A stretch of 64,000 nucleotides of DNA from Cyclobacteriaceae bacterium (GTDB taxonomy: Bacteria; Bacteroidota; Bacteroidia; Cytophagales; Cyclobacteriaceae): positions 1 through 64,000 of the forward strand of contig JAFIEV010000058.1 of the NCBI GenBank assembly GCA_020832305.1, written 5' to 3'. Position 1 is the first letter of the stretch. Each line of letters begins with the position of its first letter. The position numbers were made by a program, and so were the translations under genes. Below, one piece after another: positions 45,061 through 54,609 of this stretch. The notes under the pieces are model-generated. The model was not told where the DNA came from and did not search any database. It saw only the letters and a program-made list of their open reading frames with translations.

Positions 45061-45837
45061 ATGCATATCAGATGGCATTGGTATACCGCTTATTCAGCGA
45101 TGGTCTTTATGGGCCTGGGGCTGGTATTGACGCCCTTTTTCTGGTTGATTTGTCAGGTCGATCCCTATCATCGCTGGAATTACAAATTAAATACCCTTTG
45201 GGCGCGGTGGTATTATATTTTATCGGGCATTCCGTATAAGATTGACTACGAAGAGTCTCTTAACCCGAAGCAAGCTTATGTTTTTTGTCCGAATCATTTT
45301 TCATTTCTGGATATTCCATCAGCTGCCCTGGGGAATATACCTGTTGCTTTTATGGGTAAAAAGTCCCTGGCAAAAATGCCGGTAGTAGGATTTACTTTTA
45401 AGCGCTCACATATTTTGGTAGACCGGCGCAGCGCCAGAAGCAAGGCAAATGCGCTTAAACAATCGATGGAACTGCTCGAAAAAGGTATAAGTCTCGTTAT
45501 TTTTCCCGAGGGGGGCATCGTAAGTAATGCACCCCCGCAAATGGGCACCTTTAAAGATGGTGCTTTTCGGTCGGCCATTGAGAAACAAATTCCCATTGTA
45601 CCTGTGAGCATATTATATAATTGGATAATTTTACCCGATCAAAAGCCCTTCAGGCTTAATTGGCACGAGGGAAAAATCATATATCACAAACCTATACCTA
45701 CCGTAGGTTATGGTTTGGATGACATAGAAAGCCTGAAAGATAAAACCTATCAGGTAATACATGCTGAGATGAAAAAAATCGAATATGCAAATAGACAAGG
45801 AGACCTTGCGCAAGATTGCGCACCTGGCCAGGCTTGA
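45061..45837 (+). CDS. plsC: 1-acyl-glycerol-3-phosphate acyltransferase
   Basis: A 258-residue membrane-associated acyltransferase. A hydrophobic N-terminal helix (about 11-31) precedes the catalytic HX4D motif (His79 to Asp84 in NHFSFLD) and the FPEGG substrate motif at 148-152. The family acylates lysophosphatidic acid to phosphatidic acid in phospholipid synthesis. Its last 53 bases overlap the gatC gene in a different frame, an unusually long overlap. Confidence 0.88.
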   Translation: MHIRWHWYTAYSAMVFMGLGLVLTPFFWLICQVDPYHRWNYKLNTLWARWYYILSGIPYKIDYEESLNPKQAYVFCPNHFSFLDIPSAALGNIPVAFMGKKSLAKMPVVGFTFKRSHILVDRRSARSKANALKQSMELLEKGISLVIFPEGGIVSNAPPQMGTFKDGAFRSAIEKQIPIVPVSILYNWIILPDQKPFRLNWHEGKIIYHKPIPTVGYGLDDIESLKDKTYQVIHAEMKKIEYANRQGDLAQDCAPGQA

Positions 45838-46084
45838 AATACAGCCGCAAGATGAAGGCCCGATGATCAATGATCTGAACAATATACTCACCTGGGTAGA
45901 ACAGCTCAATGAAGTAAATACGGAAGGCGTGGAACCCCTTACCAATATGTCTTTGGAAGAAAATGCCTTCAGAGAAGATGAGGTGAAAGACCATATAGTC
46001 CGGGAAGATGCCCTGAAAAATGCCCCTGATCAGGATGGCACGTATTTCAGGGTACCCAAATTTCTGGGCAACAGCTCTTCATAA
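45785..46084 (+). CDS. gatC: Glutamyl/aspartyl-tRNA amidotransferase subunit C
   Basis: A 99-residue protein of normal size for GatC. It opens with IDKETLRKIAHLARLEI and continues with DLNNILTWVEQLNEVNTEGVEPLTN, the regular GatC pattern, and ends FRVPKFLG. GatC stabilises the GatA amidase in the complex that converts Glu-tRNA(Gln) and Asp-tRNA(Asn) to the amidated forms. The gatA and gatB genes are not in this window, as is common in Bacteroidota. It begins inside plsC and is followed 23 bases on by a membrane-TPR gene. Confidence 0.94.
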   Translation: MQIDKETLRKIAHLARLEIQPQDEGPMINDLNNILTWVEQLNEVNTEGVEPLTNMSLEENAFREDEVKDHIVREDALKNAPDQDGTYFRVPKFLGNSSS

Positions 46085-46107
46085 CCCCCAATCTTCAATA
46101 ATCAGGT

Positions 46108-49100
46108 ATGCCAAGTGGATTATTTTTCTGGAACCAGTTTCACAGTCCTTTCAGGTTGTGGTACAAAATAATGCTGGCCATCGGGCTGGCCGCTTTGCTG
46201 GTATATCTGATAAGCTGGATTTTTGGCGCCCATTGGGTAATTGACTGGGATCTGCAAACCCTGATAAAACCAGTACAGGTATTGGTTGACCGGGTGAATA
46301 TAGGGCTGTATGACATCCCGGTTAGGGCCGAAAATTATGTGATCCTTCAAAATTTTGTTGCCGGACCTATTCAAATACCGGTATGGAGCGCCTATGTTTT
46401 CTGGGCTTTTTTCTGGTTTGCCCTTATTTGTATACTGGGAATATTGCCATCACTCAGCCGTTTTTGGTTTTTTGCAGGTATCCTGGCATTTACCGGCATA
46501 TTGGTGACGCTACGACTTGAAAACCTGTTACTTTTTGGCGATCATTCCAAGGCTGCGATGATCATTAGTCTGATAGGCTATTTTTTACCCTCTTATTACT
46601 TTCACGCTTTTGGAAAACATGTACATTACCTTTGGCGGGTACTTACTTTTGCATTGATCACTGGAGGATTGTTTTTATTTTTCAGCTGGCAGGCTTCGGT
46701 AGTAAAGCCTGTTTACCACCTGATCAGTTACTCGATCTACACGCCACTTATTTTAAGTGTGATTTTTATCTTGATGACTGCCCATGAAATCATGGCGGGC
46801 TTTCTCTATCTGGTAAGTTCGGGCAGTACCTTGAAAAGCAAAAACAGTGTAATGCATTTTCTGCTTATTGGGCTTATTTATCTTATCAATATTGTATTGG
46901 TGTACCTGTACAATCGCAAGATGATAGATTGGAACCCGGGCATTGTAAGTGCCTTCTGGATTCTGCCGCTATCTGCAATACTAGGCATTTGGGGCTTCAG
47001 GCACCGGGAATCTGTCTACAGCGGAATGTTTCCTTTTTTGCCAACCGGCGCCATTTTGTATATGTCACTAGCCATCATTTGCCTGTGCACCACGGCATAT
47101 GGATTTGCGACATCCAATGATGCATTATTGAGTGTTATTCAGGATGCTGTCATTTACAGTCAGATTGGCTATGGCATTATTTTCATTGTCTATGTTTTAG
47201 CCAATTTCTTTCCCTTGCTCATGCAAAATGTGCGGGTCTATAAAGTAGTTTACCAGCCCAAATATATGCCTTTTTTCACTTCACGCTTTGCCAGTATGAT
47301 CTTTGTCCTCGCACTGGTTTTGCTATCTGACAGAAAGGCCTATTATCACAGTTTTGCTGCCTATTACAACAGCGTTGCCGATCTGTTTCTGTCTATTGAA
47401 GATCCGGTAATGGCCGAGGAGTATTATAAGCTGGCCGATATTTACGACCCTAAAGGGCACAGACCCAATTACGCTTTATCCTCCATGGCCCGGTCGATAG
47501 GCAATAATACGGCAGAGCTCAATTTTCTCAGTATGGCCGTAGAAAAACGGCCAAGTGCGCAAGCTTATGCAAATATTGGCAGGGCTTTCAGCGATCGGGA
47601 CAATTTTTTCGATGCCCTTTTTGCCTTGCGTATAGGGGTTGAAAAATTTCCTGATGAAGGCAGGTTGCTCAATAATCTTGGAAACCAGTATGCAGAGAGC
47701 AACCTTACCGATTCGGCCTACTATTATCTGACCCGGGCACAGTCATTTCGAAAAAGCCGGGATGCTGCATCCGCCAATATTTATGGACTGCTCAGCATAA
47801 AAGACCTTTCCATCAGGCGCGATACCCTGGCGCATTTATTAAAAGAAACAGAATATATAGCAGGACGCAATAACCTGATGGTACTGGCCAGCGGTCTTGA
47901 AATACCTGCCGGAGAAGCCGCACATTTGAAATTTGAAGCCAGGCCTGATCAATTGGTATATATTTACAACCTGCTGCTCAACCGGCCCGAACTTGCCGAT
48001 TCTGTATTTTGGCATAATTTTATTCAATTTTATCAGGAACGCGGGAGCCAATGGTTCAGGGATAATATTGAATTTGCTTCAAGCCTGGCTTCCATATTAA
48101 ATGGAAACCTGGCACAAGGTTATCTTCAACTTGAACAGAAATTTATACAGGAGCCCGAAAACCGTGCCTACCTGGGCAATCTTACCGGTTGGCTCTTGCT
48201 GAAAAATAAAGCTCCTCTACTGGCTGCCAGATATTTCCGCCAATCGGTCGCCCAGGGCGCTGTACAGGCATGGCCGGGTCTGGGATTGGCGCTTGCCGAA
48301 GCAGGTATGGCCGATTCTGCCCGTGCTGTATGGCAAAAAGTATTACTATTGCCTGACACCTCGATACATCCTATGGCATTGGAAATGATCCAGGTGTTTG
48401 AACATAAAGATGCAAAGACTTTATCTGGCCTGACGGAAAGAGAAATATACAATTACCTGCGATATCGCTGGAAGGAATACGAATCAGAGAAGCTGGAAGC
48501 CTTACTGAGCGGATTTGTAAATGAAGAAATAAAAGTGCGGCTCATTATTGACATCGCGGAGTCCCTGCTTTCTGAAGGCCGTATACCAGAGGCGCGTCCG
48601 CTCATTGCATTGGCGGGGGAAAGTGATTACCTGCATGGCAGCTTACTCAACCGCTTCCTGGCCTTGGGCATACAGCAGTACATTCTTGAAGATGATGTGG
48701 AAAACCTTGCCCGGCTGATACAATCTCTCGAAGGCGATCGGCGTGGCATTGAAGCCTGGTATGAACTGGCGGAGGTTTACCTGAAGTCAAAACAGAAAAG
48801 CCCGGGCGGCAGAATACCGGAGTTTGAACATATTGGCTATAAAAACCCGTTTTTTGAACAGGCGGTCCTTTCATCAGTTGCCCATTTACAAATGCATGAT
48901 AAAGATAAAGCCTATGATGTATTAAGCCAGGCTGTGCGCATCAATGAGTACAGTTTGAGACTTCAAAAGTCTTTTATCTGGTTAAGTGCAGAAATGGGCC
49001 TCAGTGCTTATGCAAGGGAAGCCCTTGAAAAACTAAGCACTTTTGCCGATGCCACATTTGTTGAGAGTACCCGTGCCGGAATGGAAGAAATCCTTTTGCA

Positions 49101-49122
49101 ACGGGAAGACGACTGGCAGTGA
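46108..49122 (+). CDS. Polytopic membrane protein with TPR domain, unknown function
   Basis: A 1004-residue protein. The first 400 residues hold about ten hydrophobic segments (for example MLAIGLAALLVYLISWIFG, ILAFTGILVTLRLENLLLF and ASMIFVLALVLLSD). From about 410 to the end there are TPR-like units, such as ADIYDPKGHRPNYALSSMAR and LNNLGNQYAESNLTDSAYYYL. I know no characterised relative. Tandem membrane-TPR proteins are found in secretion, gliding or cell-surface machines, but that is only analogy. It begins 23 bases after gatC and ends three bases before the stop of the converging lipoprotein gene. Confidence 0.75.
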   Translation: MPSGLFFWNQFHSPFRLWYKIMLAIGLAALLVYLISWIFGAHWVIDWDLQTLIKPVQVLVDRVNIGLYDIPVRAENYVILQNFVAGPIQIPVWSAYVFWAFFWFALICILGILPSLSRFWFFAGILAFTGILVTLRLENLLLFGDHSKAAMIISLIGYFLPSYYFHAFGKHVHYLWRVLTFALITGGLFLFFSWQASVVKPVYHLISYSIYTPLILSVIFILMTAHEIMAGFLYLVSSGSTLKSKNSVMHFLLIGLIYLINIVLVYLYNRKMIDWNPGIVSAFWILPLSAILGIWGFRHRESVYSGMFPFLPTGAILYMSLAIICLCTTAYGFATSNDALLSVIQDAVIYSQIGYGIIFIVYVLANFFPLLMQNVRVYKVVYQPKYMPFFTSRFASMIFVLALVLLSDRKAYYHSFAAYYNSVADLFLSIEDPVMAEEYYKLADIYDPKGHRPNYALSSMARSIGNNTAELNFLSMAVEKRPSAQAYANIGRAFSDRDNFFDALFALRIGVEKFPDEGRLLNNLGNQYAESNLTDSAYYYLTRAQSFRKSRDAASANIYGLLSIKDLSIRRDTLAHLLKETEYIAGRNNLMVLASGLEIPAGEAAHLKFEARPDQLVYIYNLLLNRPELADSVFWHNFIQFYQERGSQWFRDNIEFASSLASILNGNLAQGYLQLEQKFIQEPENRAYLGNLTGWLLLKNKAPLLAARYFRQSVAQGAVQAWPGLGLALAEAGMADSARAVWQKVLLLPDTSIHPMALEMIQVFEHKDAKTLSGLTEREIYNYLRYRWKEYESEKLEALLSGFVNEEIKVRLIIDIAESLLSEGRIPEARPLIALAGESDYLHGSLLNRFLALGIQQYILEDDVENLARLIQSLEGDRRGIEAWYELAEVYLKSKQKSPGGRIPEFEHIGYKNPFFEQAVLSSVAHLQMHDKDKAYDVLSQAVRINEYSLRLQKSFIWLSAEMGLSAYAREALEKLSTFADATFVESTRAGMEEILLQREDDWQ

Positions 49123-49125
49123 CTC

Positions 49126-51387
49126 TCAGGGGCTTTCGATCATTTCCAGATAACGGCCCATCCAATATGGCAGCAACCAGAAAACCGGCTCACGTACTCT
49201 AGATGGATAACCAGACACCGCATCCCAAGGATTTTTATCCCATCGCACTACCGCACGTATGGAAGGATTTTGCAGGGCACTCACCTGGAGATCTTCCAGA
49301 ACCGGATGCCTGACCAGTTGAATATCTTCACGTTGCCGGTGATCGATGATCCAATCGACCAAATCCAGTGGTGTATCTTTCAGGAAAGCCACCGAACGAT
49401 CGAGCTCCCGATGTTTTTTCCGTGTGTAGTTATACAAAAAATTAATCAATGGATTATGGTCGTCTTTTCGGGTTTCAAACCAGTCATCCATATGTTTTGT
49501 ATAGAACGACAGCAAATCGGGGTCATCTTCACAAAGTATTAAGAGGGGGTAAATATAGGCGGCCAACATTACATCGAAATAGATAAACCATGCGGGATTT
49601 TGATGCAGAATACCTGCCATGTTTTCCAGATAGCCTTCTTCCTCAATGAGATGGAGGTAGGCTTTCTGGTATTTTTCATTGCCCGTGATATGAAACGCAA
49701 ACTTTAGAAAGCCAAGCATTTCCATCGAATTGAGATTGCGATCAGGCAGCCACTCGGGATTACGGTTAAGTTGATCTGGCGACCAAACCGCCCATCGGGT
49801 GGGTTTGCCATCAATATCGGTAAGGGTATAGTTGTTATGTATGACGTGATCCATAATATTGCTCACATGTCGCCGTATGAGTTCTTTTTCACTTTCATCG
49901 GCTGCCAGCGTGTAATAAAAGAAATAGGCAAACATGTGTCCGCACATCTCATCACTGCTGGTATCTCCTTTCCATCGCCATTTTCCATCGGCGGAGAGTC
50001 TCCAGCGCTCTTCAACCGGCTTATAACGCGGCTCCCTGACCCAGGCTTCTGCATGGTCCTTTTCGGTATACACGCGGTTGCGATCGTGCATGTAGGTCCA
50101 ATCCGGTGGGATGATGGTTCTGGCAAAAAAACCATCGGTACCAGTTACTTCCTGAAGGAGCCTGAGAAAGCGAAAAGCTTTTCCTGCTTTTTCACGGGCA
50201 TCAGGATCACCGGTGGCGGCAAAGCGAAAGCTCTCCATGGCCAGGTACATCCCCGTATATTCTCCGTCGTTGTCATCATCTTCCGGCACACAGGTACTGA
50301 TATCACCCGGAACTTCCAGACGGCACTGCCCGGCAATCCAGGGTTCCCGGATGTGCCTGTCCATCGTAGTCTGATAAAAATAATCAGCTTTATCAGCCAA
50401 TGTCATAGATTGACTTTTTATACAACTGACTCCACCGGCGGTTGCCAGCCAGGCATTTCCATCGGCATCAAAGCTTATGGCGTTGACTTTGTCGTGCATC
50501 AGCCACCTGCGACTGAACAGCAGTGAGTGATGACCCTCCTCATAATACCGAACCAGGCCTTTTTCAGTGCCTATCCACATGGTACCTTCGGGCGATTTCC
50601 TGACACAGGTCGCATACACCGTTGGCAGACCGTGTTGAGGCCCCAAGCCTTTATCCAGTACCTGATTTTTGAACACATTAACACCCCCCAGGCCGGTTAT
50701 CCAAAGTTGTCCTTTTGCATCAAAGTCAAGGCCATTGACATAGGCGCTCAGCAGAGAACCTTTTTTATACCAGTGATTGATTTCTCCCTGATGGAGCCTG
50801 TACAAACCCACATCGGTGCTGACCCAAATGGCGCCATCATCAGCAATTACCAGGTCGCGAACCGATTGTGCAATAGCATATTCAAGCCGGGTAGTCTCAG
50901 TGGCCCCGATCTGCCAGATGCCCTCTGGACCTGCGGCGTAACAGCTTCCGGCATTACAGCGAATTACGGATACCGGGCTTTCAATACCTGATATTTTGAT
51001 CAGCTGATTGTTGTGATATTGATACAAACCCTGCCAGGTACCCAGCCATATGGTCTCACCCTGGTCATCCCATTCCACAGCATAGGCAGGACCGCTTGCA
51101 TCCAAACTTTTCCATTCCTCACCGTTGGCAGGTTTAAACCAAATGCCTTCTGCATGGGCGATCCACACCGTTTTATCACCATCTACGGCTATATCTCTCA
51201 CATTTTTATCTTCTGATGATAGCTTAAGCGGATGCGCCTCATGGTATTCCTGCACAAAAGGGTGGTCAAGGTATGTAGTAATTTTTGAGACTTCCTTTTC
51301 AATTGGCTGGCAGGCAGTAAAAAACATTATGAGACCGGCAGTCATTGTAAATATCAGGCACAAATGCGGTAAGAGCTTGGGGTTCAT
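49126..51387 (-). CDS. Lipoprotein: beta-propeller plus alpha/alpha-toroid domain
   Basis: A 753-residue lipoprotein (lipobox FFTAC, Cys26). Residues 55-330 contain six or seven blades of the two-component-regulator propeller type, with repeats such as WLGTWQGLYQYH, WVSTDVGLYRLH, WIGTEKGLVRYY and WLATAGGVSCIK. The C-terminal half (about 340-753) is helical with GAFFARTI-like and MFAYFFYYTLA segments, resembling an alpha/alpha toroid of sugar-active or unsaturated-glucuronyl-hydrolase type. I recognise neither the fold combination nor the substrate. The propeller is usually found in hybrid two-component sensors; here there is no kinase. Confidence 0.75.
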   Translation of the reverse strand: MNPKLLPHLCLIFTMTAGLIMFFTACQPIEKEVSKITTYLDHPFVQEYHEAHPLKLSSEDKNVRDIAVDGDKTVWIAHAEGIWFKPANGEEWKSLDASGPAYAVEWDDQGETIWLGTWQGLYQYHNNQLIKISGIESPVSVIRCNAGSCYAAGPEGIWQIGATETTRLEYAIAQSVRDLVIADDGAIWVSTDVGLYRLHQGEINHWYKKGSLLSAYVNGLDFDAKGQLWITGLGGVNVFKNQVLDKGLGPQHGLPTVYATCVRKSPEGTMWIGTEKGLVRYYEEGHHSLLFSRRWLMHDKVNAISFDADGNAWLATAGGVSCIKSQSMTLADKADYFYQTTMDRHIREPWIAGQCRLEVPGDISTCVPEDDDNDGEYTGMYLAMESFRFAATGDPDAREKAGKAFRFLRLLQEVTGTDGFFARTIIPPDWTYMHDRNRVYTEKDHAEAWVREPRYKPVEERWRLSADGKWRWKGDTSSDEMCGHMFAYFFYYTLAADESEKELIRRHVSNIMDHVIHNNYTLTDIDGKPTRWAVWSPDQLNRNPEWLPDRNLNSMEMLGFLKFAFHITGNEKYQKAYLHLIEEEGYLENMAGILHQNPAWFIYFDVMLAAYIYPLLILCEDDPDLLSFYTKHMDDWFETRKDDHNPLINFLYNYTRKKHRELDRSVAFLKDTPLDLVDWIIDHRQREDIQLVRHPVLEDLQVSALQNPSIRAVVRWDKNPWDAVSGYPSRVREPVFWLLPYWMGRYLEMIESP

Positions 51388-51656
51388 AAAAATATGGAAT
51401 TTGGATATATATCAAAATACCCAAAATCCACTTTTAAGGCCATTGCGGTTAATCGAAAAGTATATGCAAAATCAATCCTTCTCTGCCATTCCTATTAAAA
51501 GCCTTCTGAATTCCTTATCTGAGATTATCTCCTTATCTGACTTAATGCAAATTGTAGTCAGATTTTAAAGGCTCTTTTTAATTCAGAAGTTATCAGGACT
51601 TTCTAATTCATTTAATAAATATCTGGCAGTTTTCAGCTCTATTTTACCCTCTTTAT

Positions 51657-53138
51657 TCAGAATTTATAACCAATTGTGAAATTGTTTTCAACTGGTACTG
51701 CATTTAATTCAGCAGTCCTGAAGGCCGATGAAAAACTTCTTCGCCAGGTATAGGCAACGTGTACTCTCATTATATCTACGCCAAGTCCGAGGCTGAGACC
51801 CCATTCATCAGGCATATGCAAATTACGGAAATCCAGTTGGACCCCTTCTGTTTTACCGGCCATATGATATCGATAATAAGCTCCGGCCATAGGAAAGACA
51901 CGCACCATTCCAGCACTTTCGTGCACTGCATTCCATTGTAAATGCATAGGAATGGTTAGGGAATGCCTGTAAAACCGGCCATCACTGCTTCGGCTGCCAT
52001 TGTAATCATATAAGACCTCTGACTGAAGACTGATTTTACGGCTCAGGTGTAACTGACCGAACAATCCGGCATTAAACGCAAAAATTCCTTTCGCTTTAAC
52101 AAAGTCATCCGGGAACTGATGACGGGCATTGCCCAGAGAGATCAGGGCACCGGAATTGAATTTCTTAGCTCCTGTTTTTTGAAGCTGCTGAAGGGCAGGG
52201 ACAGGTTTTATTTCAGGCATGTCTGATATTGCACTTACCAGCACATTCATATATTCAGTAACGCGGGCCATTCCCTGATAATCCAGCAGATCGTATTTGT
52301 CTTCAGGCTTGTGGTAAGGAGTATGCTTATATCCCGTAAAAACATGTATAGCAGGTATGCCGACTTCTCCAAAAGGCCAGGTATCGGTTCTGGCTTCCAC
52401 TTCAGCGCTGGTATCCAGAATCTGCATATTCCTGTCATTTGCCAATGATAACGCCATTTTTGGGGCATCTTTTATCAGTCCCATTCCCTTGAGCATCAAG
52501 CCCTTGTTTTCATGGTACTTACCCACCATATCCAAACTGAACATGGCTTTTATCTGATCAACAGAAAATTGACTATTATCTTCTACAAAGCGCTTCGCAC
52601 CCAGCAATCCACTTTCTTCTGCATCGAAGGCGATAAAAATAAGGCTTCTTTTTGTAAGTTGAGGGTTAGCAGCAAAATGACGTGCTATTTCTATCAAGGC
52701 TGCAGTACCTGATGCATTGTCATCAGCTCCGCTGTATACTCTTTTCACACCGTCCTTAAATTCAAAACCCAGGTGATCGTAGTGTGCCCCAATCACTATA
52801 TATTCATTTCTCAAAACCGGATCAACACCTTCTACATACCCAATAACATTGCTTGCCTCCACCGTTACAAGTTGAAACCGAAGGTAAAAATGCTGAAAAT
52901 AATCAGAGGCGTAAGGGAGCAAACCAGCTTCGGCAAACTGCCTGGCTATATAATCTCTGGCCTTGGTTTTTCCCTGTGTACCTAATCCTCTGCCTTCAAG
53001 CGAATCAGAAGCCAGTATGGCGACATGTTGTTGCAGTCGTTCCGCAGGTGGAAGTTGTTGTGTAACTTGTGACTTTGCCGGAATATAGACTAAGAAAAGC
53101 AACAGGCATTGCGACAGTCGTAACAAGGGATTTCGCAT
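51657..53138 (-). CDS. M28 metallopeptidase fused to a beta-barrel-like domain
   Basis: A 493-residue secreted protein with an N-terminal signal peptide (ending PAKSQ). Residues 30-310 form an M28 aminopeptidase: metal ligands His119 (GAHYDH), Asp139 (SGADDN), Glu175 (FDAEESG), Asp203 (SLDMVG) and His276 (YHKPED), with Glu174 as catalytic base. From about 325 to 493 the sequence is aromatic and alternating, as in porin-like outer-membrane barrels, and ends in YKF, a typical C-terminal signature of outer-membrane barrels. That suggests a peptidase tethered to the outer membrane by its own barrel. I have not seen this fusion described, though I cannot search. Confidence 0.85.
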   Translation of the reverse strand: MRNPLLRLSQCLLLFLVYIPAKSQVTQQLPPAERLQQHVAILASDSLEGRGLGTQGKTKARDYIARQFAEAGLLPYASDYFQHFYLRFQLVTVEASNVIGYVEGVDPVLRNEYIVIGAHYDHLGFEFKDGVKRVYSGADDNASGTAALIEIARHFAANPQLTKRSLIFIAFDAEESGLLGAKRFVEDNSQFSVDQIKAMFSLDMVGKYHENKGLMLKGMGLIKDAPKMALSLANDRNMQILDTSAEVEARTDTWPFGEVGIPAIHVFTGYKHTPYHKPEDKYDLLDYQGMARVTEYMNVLVSAISDMPEIKPVPALQQLQKTGAKKFNSGALISLGNARHQFPDDFVKAKGIFAFNAGLFGQLHLSRKISLQSEVLYDYNGSRSSDGRFYRHSLTIPMHLQWNAVHESAGMVRVFPMAGAYYRYHMAGKTEGVQLDFRNLHMPDEWGLSLGLGVDIMRVHVAYTWRRSFSSAFRTAELNAVPVENNFTIGYKF

Positions 53139-53151
53139 CTTTTTTTATTTG

Positions 53152-53182
53152 CAAAAATAGGTGGTATAAAAAAGTGATAAAA
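53152..53182 (-). promoter_or_regulatory. Promoter candidate of the M28 fusion gene
   Basis: On the minus strand TATTTTTG (53159-53152) matches TAnnTTTG. A TTTT at 19 bases upstream is a weak -33 box. The gene's ATG at 53138 is 13 bases downstream. Confidence 0.4.
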
Positions 53183-53194
53183 GATTAAAATTTT

Positions 53195-53779
53195 TTATTT
53201 GGCGGGATATTCCATAAATGCCTCAATTTTTTCTTTGAGCGGTCTGCCCAGGAACTTTTCCACTGCATAAAAAGACAGGTCAATACCGGCGGCAATGCCT
53301 GCCGATGTCATAATTTTGCCTTCATCGCAAAACCGCATTCCTTTCCCGGGTATGGCGCCTTGGGCGAGGGCTTCGACATCATCATACACCAAATGATGGG
53401 TGCTGTATTTTTTTCCATCAAGATGTCCCAGGGCGGCAAAGATTCGCGCACCACTGCATACTGACATGCTGCAGTCCGATATTTCGATAATTCGCTGAAT
53501 GACTTGCATCCATTGCGGATTTGACAAGACTTTTTTACTACCGGTACCCCCGGGTATCACAAATAAATCAATGTTCCCTATTTCTGCGGGTGTACATTCA
53601 GGCAGTATTTTGAGGCCGTTGATACTTCGAACAGGTTCCATTGAAAAGGCGATAGCCTTTACCTTTACCACGGGCTTTTCTGAAAATTGAGCTGCCAATG
53701 AAAATACCTCATAGGGGCCGGCAAAATCAAGCAGCTCCATATCATCAAAGGCCAGTATGTACACATCGAAATTTTCCAT
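53195..53779 (-). CDS. DJ-1/PfpI-family protein
   Basis: A 194-residue class I glutamine amidotransferase-like protein. The nucleophile elbow is Cys108 in SVCSGARIFA, and Glu24 in AGPYEVF is the conserved acid. Its order of strands resembles the GATase1 domain seen in AraC-like regulators and in isonitrile hydratase, not the glyoxalase Hsp31 type. Without a partner DNA-binding domain it is an enzyme or chaperone of unknown substrate. It stands alone. Confidence 0.85.
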   Translation of the reverse strand: MENFDVYILAFDDMELLDFAGPYEVFSLAAQFSEKPVVKVKAIAFSMEPVRSINGLKILPECTPAEIGNIDLFVIPGGTGSKKVLSNPQWMQVIQRIIEISDCSMSVCSGARIFAALGHLDGKKYSTHHLVYDDVEALAQGAIPGKGMRFCDEGKIMTSAGIAAGIDLSFYAVEKFLGRPLKEKIEAFMEYPAK

Positions 53780-53920
53780 ATGTAAAAAAAGGTCGGCTGT
53801 TCAGGAGAAATTACAGTAGGATACACTCAAAATCGCCTGGCTTGTTGATTTGTTTTAATATCCTGAATTTACATTATAGATGCATAATTTTCAGCATCAG
53901 CCTGCATTTTCTATGCAATA

Positions 53921-53957
53921 AAAAAATGAGGTCAAAGAACATCTGACCTCATTTTTT
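53921..53957. terminator. Strong bidirectional terminator
   Basis: A 14-base arm AAAAAATGAGGTCA pairs perfectly with TGACCTCATTTTTT around a 9-base loop. It ends the flavodoxin transcript (stop at 53979) and can act on both strands. Confidence 0.88.
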
Positions 53958-53978
53958 ATATTCATTTTGGTGCAAAGA

Positions 53979-54482
53979 CTAAATTTCAGTTTTTAGCTGG
54001 GCAACCCAATTTTTAACCCTGGTATCTGTTTTGTCAGGTTCATTATCTTCATCTATGGGAAGGCCGATAAAAACACCGTCTATCACTGCTCTGGAAGCAT
54101 CGAATACGAAGTCATCTGTTGGCACTTTTCCTATAAAGGCAGCTCCGGAATTTTCAATTTTTTCATAAATAATTCCGAGGGCATCAATAAAAGTATCGGG
54201 ATATCCATCAGCATCGCCACAGCCAAAGAATCCTACTTTTTTCCCTGTGAAATCTACATCGTCAAGAACATCCATAAATGGTTCCCAGTCTTCCTGCAGT
54301 TCACCAATTTCCCAGGTAGATGCGCCAAAAAGAAGCACTTCATAGCCCTGCATATCTTCAGCCGTTGCTGAATCAACATTGTACACGTCGGCTTTGTCTG
54401 CGCCGAATAGTTCCTGTATCATTTCGGCAATCCTTTCTGTATTGCCTTCTGTGGAACCGTAAAAAATCCCGATTTTTGCCAT
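53979..54482 (-). CDS. Flavodoxin (long-chain)
   Basis: A 167-residue flavodoxin. The FMN phosphate-binding loop GSTEGNTE is at 9-16, the first isoalloxazine loop near ASTWEIGELQEDWEPF has a Trp at the expected place, and GCGDADGYPDTF forms the second loop. Length and an extra loop after the fifth strand mark the long-chain type. Flavodoxins carry one or two electrons in the cytoplasm, often replacing ferredoxin under iron limitation; no iron regulatory site is visible. Confidence 0.93.
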   Translation of the reverse strand: MAKIGIFYGSTEGNTERIAEMIQELFGADKADVYNVDSATAEDMQGYEVLLFGASTWEIGELQEDWEPFMDVLDDVDFTGKKVGFFGCGDADGYPDTFIDALGIIYEKIENSGAAFIGKVPTDDFVFDASRAVIDGVFIGLPIDEDNEPDKTDTRVKNWVAQLKTEI

Positions 54483-54609
54483 TGTTATATTCTGGTTTTT
54501 AAAATTATTAAATGGCCGCTTAAAAAATGCAGCCTCTAATGGTTTACGTTTTATGCAAATTTACAGATTATCAGGTGCTATCAAAAAGAAATATGTAGTA
54601 AAGGCGACA

